The notes beneath the pieces were generated by a model that was given only the letters and a program-made list of their open reading frames with translations, was not told where the DNA came from and ran no database searches. A stretch of DNA of 15,834 nucleotides, taken from Entomomonas sp945283395. GTDB taxonomy: Bacteria; Pseudomonadota; Gammaproteobacteria; Pseudomonadales; Pseudomonadaceae. Shown piece by piece: positions 1 through 6,083 of this stretch. Positions within the stretch are counted from its first letter, which is position 1, and every line of letters starts with the position of its first letter. Both the position numbers and the translations under genes were made by a program. The stretch lies in the NCBI GenBank assembly GCA_946480835.1, contig CAMLLC010000026.1, positions 1 to 15,834 of the forward strand. Reading direction: 5' to 3'.

Positions 1-82
1 ATAGACTTAACAAAGTTAATCTGGTTTTTTAGATGTTGGCTTAGTTTTGTTTCATTTGCATAAATAGAGTTTCATCATTTTA

Positions 83-397
83 TTAACAATTATTGATGCG
101 AAGTTGATAAGCCTCTAACGCATCTTGTAACGTCTGTTGTAGTTTTTGTTGATAATTAGTCCCTAATGCCGTTAACCGTGCTTTGGCTAATTGTTCAGCT
201 TGAACAGGGTCACTAGGTAAATTATCAGAAAGCGATTGATGAAGTGTGATGCCGTCATCAAGCATAATAATTTGGGCATCATTAGGAATATTTTGTAGTG
301 GGTGTACGCTGTCTGTTACGATGGTCACTGAAGCGTGTGCTGTTAAGCTACACGTCAGTATGCTGACGAGAAATAATATAGGGTGGGTGATTTTCAT
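83..397 (-). CDS. Truncated integrating-conjugative-element protein, TIGR03757 (PFL_4709) type
   Basis: This 104-residue protein starts with a clear signal peptide (MKITH, hydrophobic core, cleavage probably after THAHA-like 'LTAHA'). It then shows the typical opening of the TIGR03757 integrating-conjugative-element family: a 'VTDSVHPLQ' segment, 'MLDD' and 'LPSDPVQAEQLAKARL'. Family members are periplasmic, thioredoxin-like small proteins of the PFGI-1/ICE type IV secretion module. They normally run about 30 residues further, through a 'K-(I/L/Y)-PAVV' segment and a terminal helix. Here the protein ends at 'QLRINNC', and I find no continuation in any frame in the 82 bases that follow, so the C-terminus appears lost. 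A GAAGG ribosome binding site precedes the ATG. No neighbouring conjugation gene is visible, so this is probably a stranded remnant. Assignment is from recognised motifs; non-function is inferred. Confidence 0.72.
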   Translation of the reverse strand: MKITHPILFLVSILTCSLTAHASVTIVTDSVHPLQNIPNDAQIIMLDDGITLHQSLSDNLPSDPVQAEQLAKARLTALGTNYQQKLQQTLQDALEAYQLRINNC

Positions 398-519
398 GGA
401 TTGCCTTCACGTTAATTGCAATGCATGAGATTTAAACGTAGTTAGGCTCTTGAAACGAGGATAAATAGAAAATAAGGATTGTTTATTTTTCTGCGGATTA
501 GCTTGCCAATGCTAATAAT

Positions 520-539
520 AACGCCCATTGCTGGGCGTT
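520..539 (-). terminator. Hairpin downstream of parE-like gene
   Basis: AACGCCCA and TGGGCGTT form a perfect 8-bp stem with a 4-base loop, 7 bases beyond the toxin stop codon on the minus strand. The following sequence is AT-rich (ATTATTA) but not a clean T tract, so this is a probable rather than certain intrinsic terminator for the toxin-antitoxin operon. Confidence 0.55.
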
Positions 540-545
540 ACTGTA

Positions 546-860
546 TTAAGATTCAAACATCCATGATGGAATTTGTTGACGACTATGCAAAACACGGTAG
601 ATGTGAATGTATTCAGCTTTCTCAATGTAAAAAATAATATAAGGAAAATCAGTGAGTGCCCAAGTTTTTAAATTGGGTATATTTAACTCGTAGGCAAAAC
701 GGTTTGAACCAATAGCTGGATGGTCACTGATATGACTATATGCTTTAATCAGTTCATTATAAAACTGATTACCTAATGCTTTAGATTTTTCCTTATAATA
801 ATCGATAGCTCGATCAACATCTTTCTCTGCTTTTAATTGGTAGATAAGAGTTTTAGCCAT
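546..860 (-). CDS. RelE/ParE-family toxin of a type II toxin-antitoxin system
   Basis: The 104-residue protein has the ParE/RelE fold signature: an opening strand 'LIYQLKAEKDVDRAIDYY', the helix 'LGNQFYNELIKAYSHI', then 'HPAIGSNRFAYEL' followed by the terminal strands 'FPYIIFYIEKAEYIHIYRVLHSRQ'. That last block, with 'YRVLHSRQ', matches the typical R-V-L-H-x-R-x ending of ParE toxins, whose known members poison DNA gyrase; RelE-type members cleave mRNA at the ribosome. Length is normal for the family. It lies 8 bases downstream of the antitoxin gene and should be co-transcribed with it from the palindrome-bearing promoter. It is ended by a hairpin. The ParE rather than RelE choice rests on the adjacent ParD-like antitoxin and the terminal motif. 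No obvious damage is seen. Confidence 0.86.
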   Translation of the reverse strand: MAKTLIYQLKAEKDVDRAIDYYKEKSKALGNQFYNELIKAYSHISDHPAIGSNRFAYELNIPNLKTWALTDFPYIIFYIEKAEYIHIYRVLHSRQQIPSWMFES

Positions 861-868
861 TATTTAGT

Positions 869-1096
869 CTAGCCTTCTACTCTGCGTTTTAATGAAGCCA
901 AATATTTTTCATCAATTACAGAACCCACAGGTGAGTTAATTCCATCCATAATTAAGCCTCTAAGTTGTTCACGTTCGAGATCTTTACGAATTAGTTCTTT
1001 GACATATTCACTGTTAGTACTATAAAGGCCTTGTTTAACTTTTTGTTCAACGTGATCACGAAGCGAATCAGGTATTGAAATATTCATTGTGCTCAT
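869..1096 (-). CDS. ParD-type (ribbon-helix-helix) antitoxin
   Basis: This 75-residue protein starts MSTMNISIPDSLRDHVEQKV, a ribbon-helix-helix DNA-binding segment ('MNISIPDSL' strand, then two helices through 'STNSEYVKELIRKD'), typical of ParD/CC2985-type antitoxins. The rest ('EQLRGLIMDGINSPVGSVIDEKYLASLKRRV') matches the toxin-binding C-terminal helix and tail. The ATG at 1096 is preferred over an upstream ATG at 1126 because AGAGAGG lies 8-9 bases before it and because residue alignment with the family starts here; the upstream start would also lie inside the operator. It precedes the toxin by 8 bases. ParD proteins bind a palindrome in their own promoter, and a perfect 35-bp one is present at 1111-1145. 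Confidence 0.86.
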   Translation of the reverse strand: MSTMNISIPDSLRDHVEQKVKQGLYSTNSEYVKELIRKDLEREQLRGLIMDGINSPVGSVIDEKYLASLKRRVEG

Positions 1097-1110
1097 TTTA
1101 GATACCTCTC

Positions 1111-1145
1111 TAATCATATTTGGCAAAAATTGCCAAATATGATTA
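1111..1145. promoter_or_regulatory. Perfect 35-bp palindrome, probable toxin-antitoxin operator
   Basis: TAATCATATTTGGCAA (1111-1126) is exactly mirrored by TTGCCAAATATGATTA (1130-1145) around a 3-base AAA centre. It ends 14 bases before the antitoxin ATG, just upstream of the ribosome binding site. This is where ParD-like repressors bind, so autoregulation of the operon by the antitoxin or the complex is expected. Confidence 0.75.
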
Positions 1146-1173
1146 AAATAATAATGTATTTTGAATAAAAAAA

Positions 1174-1556
1174 CTATTCTTTTATACCTGACAAATAAAA
1201 TAAAACTTCTTGCGTTTCATTGCATATCACTGGTGTCTCTTTGGTAATAAAATGAACACCAATCAATGATTTCAATGCGGCTTGAATATTTTTATTATCA
1301 ATCACTTTTTTTAATGGTTCAAAAACATAAAGTTTAGGTATTTTATTTTGCCAACAATAAATACCTATATACCCCTTGTTTTTTTACCAAAGCATTTCCT
1401 CAGTTCACTAAAGTTTAAATATTGCATATTGTTACTTAATAATACCTTTCCGTTCAAATTAACACTAAAACCTGCCTGACAATCACCTAAAATAGAGTTA
1501 TATTGATAAGGCATGTAATGGGTTAAGTCAATTAGCCAATGATTATGGTGAAACAT
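1174..1556 (-). pseudogene. Small unknown gene split by a one-base frameshift in a T7/A7 tract
   Basis: The first part (63 codons from 1556, MFHHNHWLIDLTHYMPYQYN...) begins after a strong AAAGGAG site 7 bases from the ATG and stops at 1365. If one A is added to the seven-A tract (plus strand T7, 1379-1385), the frame runs on without a stop for about 65 more codons: 'KGYIGIYCWQNKIPKLY', 'FEPLKKVIDNKNIQAALKSL', ending 'EVLFYLSGIKE' at 1174. The joined product is about 127 residues. I do not recognise the family. The continuation has ordinary protein composition, so the frame was coding. It follows two other small minus-strand genes and a hairpin at 1596-1621, and lies upstream of the toxin-antitoxin operator. 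The shift may be a mutation, a slippage-controlled switch, or a sequencing undercall. Confidence 0.62.
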
Positions 1557-1595
1557 CTCATTTCTCCTTTAAGCAATAAAAAAGGGAAACATAGC

Positions 1596-1621
1596 CCCAT
1601 AGGGAGTTATGCCCCTATGGG
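1596..1621 (-). terminator. Stable intergenic hairpin, possible attenuator or terminator
   Basis: CCCATAGGG (1596-1604) and CCCTATGGG (1613-1621) form a perfect 9-bp stem with an 8-base loop between the stop at 1656 and the start at 1556. On the minus strand a T6 run follows about 12 bases after the stem, so termination is possible but not classical; it could also limit read-through or stabilise mRNA ends. Confidence 0.4.
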
Positions 1622-1655
1622 TTAAATTGGATACTAAATATTTATCGTAATGGAC

Positions 1656-1871
1656 TTAACCAAAAACAGTTCGTCGTATCCAATCCTCAGATTTGAGTGC
1701 TGTTTCAGCATCTTTTTGACAATCCCAATAGCGCAGGGATTCTCGACTATATAGCTCTCCGTCAATCTCTGTACCGATATAGTAACCGGCGGCAGATCTA
1801 AGAACTTTAAATGGTAGTTCTGTGCCGTCACCTAGTACCAATAAATGTATTCGTTTTCTAACACTCATCAT
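1656..1871 (-). CDS. Small protein of unknown function
   Basis: This 71-residue protein (MMSVRKRIHLLVLGDGTELPF..., then 'AAGYYIGTEIDGELYSRESLRYW' and 'DCQKDAETALKSEDWIRRTVFG') is preceded by AGGAG six bases before the first of two ATGs. It overlaps the end of the upstream minus-strand gene by 14 bases, which suggests translational coupling. The pattern (a short beta-rich segment around 'YYIGTEIDGELYSRES', then an acidic helix) looks like a single small soluble domain. I do not recognise a family. An overlapping frame in the same direction (1634-1831) has no good ribosome binding site and looks like a shadow. Existence of the gene is well supported; function is unknown. Confidence 0.6.
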   Translation of the reverse strand: MMSVRKRIHLLVLGDGTELPFKVLRSAAGYYIGTEIDGELYSRESLRYWDCQKDAETALKSEDWIRRTVFG

Positions 1872-2055
1872 GATTCTCCTGATGTGTTTGTTGATAATCT
1901 AGTTCATCCCATACAGAATCTTGTGGATAATCTTGCCAAATGGCTTCAAAGGAAGGTTCAACAAAATCAACTGTTGTTGATTCAATGGGTTCAATCTCTT
2001 GTTCAGGTGTATGGGTATTTTTCTGCGTTTGGCTAATGTTAGGTTTTTGATGCAC
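1858..2055 (-). CDS. Small acidic protein of unknown function, 5' end uncertain
   Basis: The called frame starts with GTG at 2055 (VHQKPNISQTQKNTHTPEQ...) and gives 65 residues rich in Glu, Asp, Gln and Pro, ending 'ELDYQQTHQENHDEC'. It overlaps the next gene's start by 14 bases. The same frame stays open upstream to a TGA near 2130 and reads as sensible protein ('KKIDISKYLSVFNHYFDAVK'), but without an ATG/GTG/TTG. An ATG at 2137 in another frame would join it if the A7 tract (T7, 2117-2123) were one base shorter, giving about 92 residues. The true N-terminus therefore may be upstream and frameshifted. No family is recognised. The middle is low-complexity and probably disordered. Confidence 0.42.
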   Translation of the reverse strand: MHQKPNISQTQKNTHTPEQEIEPIESTTVDFVEPSFEAIWQDYPQDSVWDELDYQQTHQENHDEC

Positions 2056-2183
2056 TTTTTTAACCGCATCAAAATAGTGATTGAATACGCTTAAATACTT
2101 AGAGATATCGATTTTCTTTTTTTCTTGATAAGATCATATAGCTACTTAAATCATTACGAATTGATTTATAACAATAAGTTTAC

Positions 2184-2212
2184 TTGAAATAAATAAGGTT
2201 AATGTTTATATT
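2184..2212 (+). promoter_or_regulatory. Candidate sigma-70 promoter for the T6SS cargo operon
   Basis: TTGAAA (2184-2189) and TATATT (2207-2212) are separated by exactly 17 bases and lie about 84 bases before the vgrG ATG, in the AT-rich gap between divergent genes. Consensus match is good, but AT-rich DNA gives such matches by chance. Confidence 0.4.
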
Positions 2213-2295
2213 GGGTAAAAATTTATGTCGTTATGAGCTGTACGATATAAAACATATTATTGCATTGTAGATTGTATAATCATGGAAAAATAACT

Positions 2296-4461
2296 ATGTT
2301 TAGTGCAGCTAACGAAACAAATTTCTACTTCACTGTTGCCGGGATAGAAAATTCGCCGTTGCAAGTATTAGCCTTTGATGGGATCGAAGGATTAAATGCT
2401 GAATATGTATTTGAGATCACCCTCGTTAGCCAACACCGTCGTTTTGATATTACGCAACTCCTCAGTAGACCTGCCTATTTATCCTTTACCCATGATGCAA
2501 CCCAGGGGGTGCATGGTATTATTCATGAAGTCAAGCGAAACAATATTGGCGAAGACTATGCGGAGTATAAAATAGCGTTAGTACCCAGATTCACTCACTT
2601 ACATAAACGTTATAACCATCGTGCTTTTGTGGATAAAACGGTGCCAGAGATTATCAAAACCATTCTTGAAGAGCATGCCATCTTAGAAAACAATGGTTTT
2701 GAATTTAAGTTTAAAGATCGCGGTGTCTACACACCTAGAGAGTTTTGTTGTGAATACAATGAATCAGATGCTCATTATATTTATCGACTGTGTGAAGAAT
2801 GCGGTATAGCTATCCATTATGAGTTTACCCAAACACAACATAAAATGATCTTGAGCGATGCACAGCCATTTTTCAAAAACTTACCTAATCCATTAACCTA
2901 TCGCTCAAATACAGGTTCTGTTGCAGACGAACCCGTATTAAAACGCTTTGATGTAGGGCTTATTAGCAATCCGTTAATCAGCGCAGAAAGAAACTACAAC
3001 TTTAAAAACAAAAAAATACCGGAATCAGCCGTTGAAGGAACACAAAGCAGTAAAGCCAATAAAGCCATAGAACCAACCTTAGAACACTATCATTTCCCCG
3101 GTAGGCTTAACAATGAAGCGACAGCAAAACAACAAGCGCAACTCTCTATTGAACGCTTAAGGACCAATCAAATACTGGCTGAAGCTTATGGCGATATTCC
3201 AACGTTACATGCCGGCTTATGCTTTACTGTAAAAGATTTTCCCGCGATAGATACCATGACAGCAGATGAGCCTTGGCTGATCAAACAAATCAAACACCAA
3301 GGAAGACAACCGCAAGTATTAGAGGCATGGGGAAACAATGCGTCAGCAGATAGTTATTTTGAACTAACGCTGCTACCCAAATACTTTAAACAACCCATTG
3401 CAAACGAACTTCAGTTTCCTTCTAATAGCTTAGAGCAAGGTTATCGTAACTGCCTCATAGCCACTCCTAAGAATATCGCCTATAGACCACAACGGTTGCA
3501 TTTTAAGCACAAAGTTATCGGCGCTCAAACAGCGCTAATCACTGGGCCTGAGGGAGAGGAGATCTACTGCGACGACGAGTATGGTAGGGTCAAACTGCAA
3601 TTTCATTGGGACCGCGTGGGGAACTATAATGAACGCTCAAGCCACTGGATACGTGTAGCTAATATATGGGCACACAACAAATATGGTGGAATTGAAGTAC
3701 CCCGTATCGGTATGGAAGTGATGGTTGACTTCATCGAGAGTGATATAGATAACCCCATTGTCCGCGGTGCGGTGCACAATGGCGTGAATAAAGTGCCCTA
3801 TGAACTACCGGGCATCAAAACCCAAAGTACCTTAAAAAGCAAAGAATATAAAGGCAGTGGTTACAACGAAGTACTATTAGATGATACTACAGGCGAAGTC
3901 AAAACACAAATCCACAGTACCCCCGGCACGAGTCAGCTTAACCTAGGTTTTTTAACCCACCCAAGGAAAAAAGAGGGAGGCGGTGAGGCTCGAGGGCATG
4001 GTTTTGAACTCAGAACTGACGATTGGGGTGCTATACGTGCCGGCAAAGGGATCTATGTTTCTAGTGATGAGCGAGCTAAAGCAAGTAGCACTCAACTCGA
4101 TCTTGAAGAAGCCATTGAGCAATTGAAATATGCATTGCATGTTGCCGAAGAACTAGCCAGATCAGCACAAAAGTCAGGCGCATCAAAGTCAGACATTACC
4201 GACCAAAAAGAACAACTAACCACCGTTTATACAGATCTAAAACGATCAGGCATTTTAGCCAGTGCCTTAGACGGTGTTGCAATAGTGACCCCGAAGACAG
4301 CACAAATAAGCGCACAAAGCAATATAACCATGACGACAGGGGAAAATACCGTTATTAGCGCGGCAGAGGATTTTAGAGTCGCAGCAGGCAATGCAGTTTC
4401 CATCTACAGCGTTAATGAAGAGATGAAACTGATTGCTAACAATGGGCAAGTAAAAGTCTAA
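2296..4461 (+). CDS. vgrG: T6SS spike protein VgrG (TssI), C-terminus cut by an in-frame TAA
   Basis: VgrG trimers form the tip of the type VI secretion needle and carry effectors. The N-terminal gp27-like part runs from 'NFYFTVAGIE' through 'LPNPLTYR' to about residue 400. The gp5-like OB domain follows (about 414-505: 'GEEIYCDDEYGRVKLQFHWD', 'VPRIGMEVMVDFIE', 'VRGAVHNG'). Next comes the DUF2345-type region starting with 'GHGFELRTDDWGAIRAGKG' (about 565-721). The ATG at 2296 is chosen because it matches the start of the second VgrG at 13869 (MF-x-x-AN-x-T-x-FYF); a TTG at 2260 is open in frame but unlikely. The frame stops with TAA at 4459-4461 after 'NNGQVKV', then continues in the same frame as normal VgrG tail to 4767, so a single nonsense codon removes about the last 100 residues. 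A neighbouring adaptor, effector and immunity gene follow in the same direction. Confidence 0.9.
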   Translation: MFSAANETNFYFTVAGIENSPLQVLAFDGIEGLNAEYVFEITLVSQHRRFDITQLLSRPAYLSFTHDATQGVHGIIHEVKRNNIGEDYAEYKIALVPRFTHLHKRYNHRAFVDKTVPEIIKTILEEHAILENNGFEFKFKDRGVYTPREFCCEYNESDAHYIYRLCEECGIAIHYEFTQTQHKMILSDAQPFFKNLPNPLTYRSNTGSVADEPVLKRFDVGLISNPLISAERNYNFKNKKIPESAVEGTQSSKANKAIEPTLEHYHFPGRLNNEATAKQQAQLSIERLRTNQILAEAYGDIPTLHAGLCFTVKDFPAIDTMTADEPWLIKQIKHQGRQPQVLEAWGNNASADSYFELTLLPKYFKQPIANELQFPSNSLEQGYRNCLIATPKNIAYRPQRLHFKHKVIGAQTALITGPEGEEIYCDDEYGRVKLQFHWDRVGNYNERSSHWIRVANIWAHNKYGGIEVPRIGMEVMVDFIESDIDNPIVRGAVHNGVNKVPYELPGIKTQSTLKSKEYKGSGYNEVLLDDTTGEVKTQIHSTPGTSQLNLGFLTHPRKKEGGGEARGHGFELRTDDWGAIRAGKGIYVSSDERAKASSTQLDLEEAIEQLKYALHVAEELARSAQKSGASKSDITDQKEQLTTVYTDLKRSGILASALDGVAIVTPKTAQISAQSNITMTTGENTVISAAEDFRVAAGNAVSIYSVNEEMKLIANNGQVKV

Positions 4462-4476
4462 GCACAGGCTAATACT

Positions 4477-4767
4477 ATGGAGTTAGTGGCTGATAAAACC
4501 CTCCAAATTATTTCAACTACCGATAAAGTGATTGCTGCTGCCGAAAAAGAAATTATGCTTACTTCAGGTGGCGCCTATATCAAAATAACGGGAGGTAATA
4601 TCTTTTTACATGCCCCAGGCATGATTGAGCATAAAGCGGCCACTCACCCCCATTCCGGACCTGCAAGTACCTCTTTTTCTATGCCTTCTTTTATAAGGGC
4701 ACCCATTTGTATTGAGTGCTCAAAAACAGCGGCTGAACATGCTGCGAGTATATTGGAGGCGTTATAA
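4477..4767 (+). CDS. C-terminal fragment of VgrG downstream of the in-frame stop
   Basis: The frame is identical to that of the upstream vgrG and resumes directly after its TAA ('AQANT' precedes this ATG). It encodes the usual end of a DUF2345 VgrG: 'MELVADKTLQIISTTDKV', 'EIMLTSGGAYIKITGGNIFL', 'HAPGMIEHKAATH'. A 30-residue tail with two Cys ('APICIECSKTAAEHAAS') follows. It could be made by reinitiation at this ATG, but no convincing ribosome binding site is seen, so it is more likely a remnant of one 823-codon gene or restored by read-through. Its stop overlaps the adaptor's ATG by one base (ATAATG), which indicates that the adaptor was translationally coupled to the full vgrG. In other VgrGs this beta-helical tip recruits adaptor and effector, so its loss should matter. 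Confidence 0.62.
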   Translation: MELVADKTLQIISTTDKVIAAAEKEIMLTSGGAYIKITGGNIFLHAPGMIEHKAATHPHSGPASTSFSMPSFIRAPICIECSKTAAEHAASILEAL

Positions 4768-5267
4768 TGGCACAACAACTACCAATTCCGCCATTACACG
4801 AACACACACAAATACAAACACTATTTAGCTATGTCATTATAGATTGTGCCCATTTTGATAAAATGTTTTATGAGCGCTTCATTAACAATACAAAGATCAA
4901 AGTAGAATCGCTTTTTGCCAGAACGTTAGACGAAGAATCAGCCGAAGCAGGTCCATTGATTATTCAACTAAACGATAGTAACAATTTAGATCTAATCGCA
5001 GAAATACAAGAAATTGAACAAAATAACCCAGCAATTGTTTGGTTATGGAGTGAAATAGATTTTACACGATTAGCAGATAACACATTAAAACCGTTACTCT
5101 ATGGCTCATTAGAAGACGGTACTCCTGTACTTGTTCGTTATTATGATCCCCGGTGTATCGAACCCATCTTAGCAAACTTTAAAACCAATAATTTTACAGC
5201 AAAGCGACTAGCCAACATTAAAGCATGGGCTTTCAAAAAGGATGGACAGTATTATTACCTAACTTAA
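4767..5267 (+). CDS. DUF4123 T6SS adaptor/chaperone (Tap/Tec-like)
   Basis: The 166-residue protein fits DUF4123. It has an opening 'LFSYVIIDCAHFDKMFYERF', a mid-region 'VESLFARTLDEESAEAGPLI', a 'IVWLWSEIDFTRLADNTLKPLLYGSLEDG' block, and the hallmark 'VLVRYYDPRCIEPIL' followed by 'AWAFKKDGQYYYL'. Known DUF4123 proteins (Tap-1/TEC) load a cognate effector onto the tip of a specific VgrG without being secreted. The ATG overlaps the last base of the upstream vgrG frame. Length is somewhat shorter than many members (about 200-300), lacking an extended C-terminal lobe. The next gene begins 23 bases later. The immediate effector partner is therefore expected to be encoded downstream, most likely the product at 6084-7214. 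Confidence 0.85.
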   Translation: MAQQLPIPPLHEHTQIQTLFSYVIIDCAHFDKMFYERFINNTKIKVESLFARTLDEESAEAGPLIIQLNDSNNLDLIAEIQEIEQNNPAIVWLWSEIDFTRLADNTLKPLLYGSLEDGTPVLVRYYDPRCIEPILANFKTNNFTAKRLANIKAWAFKKDGQYYYLT

Positions 5268-5290
5268 TACCTCCGACTCAAAAAGGGATA

Positions 5291-6076
5291 ATGATAATTA
5301 TGCAATTTACCGATAAACAATTAGAACAGTTAAAGCCCAATGCTGTTGAAAACTATATCTCAGAACTGGTCGCTTATTGTGATAAAAATTTCCCTTATTT
5401 AAAAAACGTGATGGGTGAGCAAAACTTACGGGAAATACTAGCCTTGTCGATTGATAAAGCCAAAGAAAGTGGCTTTACCCAAAGAGGCCCCGTACAATTT
5501 TACATTAATATGCAAATAGTTTTAGGCGCAGGATTTGAGACCGATCCACAGTACCCTTGGATTTATAAAAATCTGGAACGAAATAATAATCTTCCGCAAT
5601 TAGAAAGAACAGATCGGCTCTATCTACAGACCAAAGAATACCTAGACAAAATCGTTGGTGAGCAAGAAAAATACCTATTTGATTGTGCCAATAGACTACA
5701 ACATTTGACGCTAGACAATATGAAAGTAGGACGGAGAGACTATATAGGTGACGTGCATTTAATGCTGCATGACATGTATCCACAAAAATATCAGGAAACA
5801 GAAAAAGATACCCTAACAGCACTTATTAGAACAGGAACAGAAAAAGCTTATCATGACTATGGTTTTGAGCAAGCAAATCATTCAGCAATGATTGTGTTGT
5901 TGATGTTTATTAAAGGCCATAAATTTGACCAAGATCCTTTTTGTCCTTGGGCAAACAGAGATAAACTTATAAAGTATAAAGGAAGCAGTAATGTTTTAGC
6001 TGAGCGATTAGAAAAAAGAGCGAAAGTTTGGCTAGATGCAGCGATAAAAAATAACCCTATTCAGAGACAAGGATAA
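5291..6076 (+). CDS. T6SS cargo-operon protein with two copies of one ~70-residue domain
   Basis: This is a soluble 261-residue protein with no signal peptide or membrane segment. It has an internal duplication. Residues about 21-90 ('NYISELVAYCDKNFPYLK' ... 'LGAGFETDPQYPW') and 150-220 ('DYIGDVHLMLHDMYPQKY' ... 'KGHKFDQDPFCPW') align along their length. Shared points are a helix ending in 'A-x-x-x-G/YGF', a long helix, and a closing 'F-x-x-DP-x-x-PW'. I know similar unnamed proteins beside VgrG/DUF4123 genes but no assigned function. Its position between adaptor and effector and the 7-base gap to the effector suggest a chaperone, scaffold or co-effector. The start may be ATG 5291 or ATG 5300; AAAGGG at 5282-5287 lies 3 or 12 bases away. 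An upstream in-frame start at 5225 would overlap the adaptor and looks unlikely. Confidence 0.75.
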   Translation: MIIMQFTDKQLEQLKPNAVENYISELVAYCDKNFPYLKNVMGEQNLREILALSIDKAKESGFTQRGPVQFYINMQIVLGAGFETDPQYPWIYKNLERNNNLPQLERTDRLYLQTKEYLDKIVGEQEKYLFDCANRLQHLTLDNMKVGRRDYIGDVHLMLHDMYPQKYQETEKDTLTALIRTGTEKAYHDYGFEQANHSAMIVLLMFIKGHKFDQDPFCPWANRDKLIKYKGSSNVLAERLEKRAKVWLDAAIKNNPIQRQG

Positions 6077-6083
6077 TTTTATT

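Noticed and set aside
1379..1385. Programmed -1 frameshift at AAAAAAAC
   Set aside because: The zero-frame codons (GGT AAA AAA ACA) do not fit a proper X-XXY-YYZ slippery heptamer and I see no stimulatory stem just downstream; ordinary indel or sequencing loss is simpler.
1634..1831. Minus-strand 65-codon frame overlapping the gene at 1656-1871
   Set aside because: No ribosome binding site, and it overlaps almost completely a frame with AGGAG and coupling to its upstream neighbour.
3952..4449. Antisense frames inside the first vgrG
   Set aside because: Opposite a well-conserved VgrG reading frame; no supporting signals.
5505..5822. 105-codon frame antisense to the duplicated-domain gene
   Set aside because: Cys- and Phe-rich shadow composition; the opposite strand has a clear internal domain repeat.
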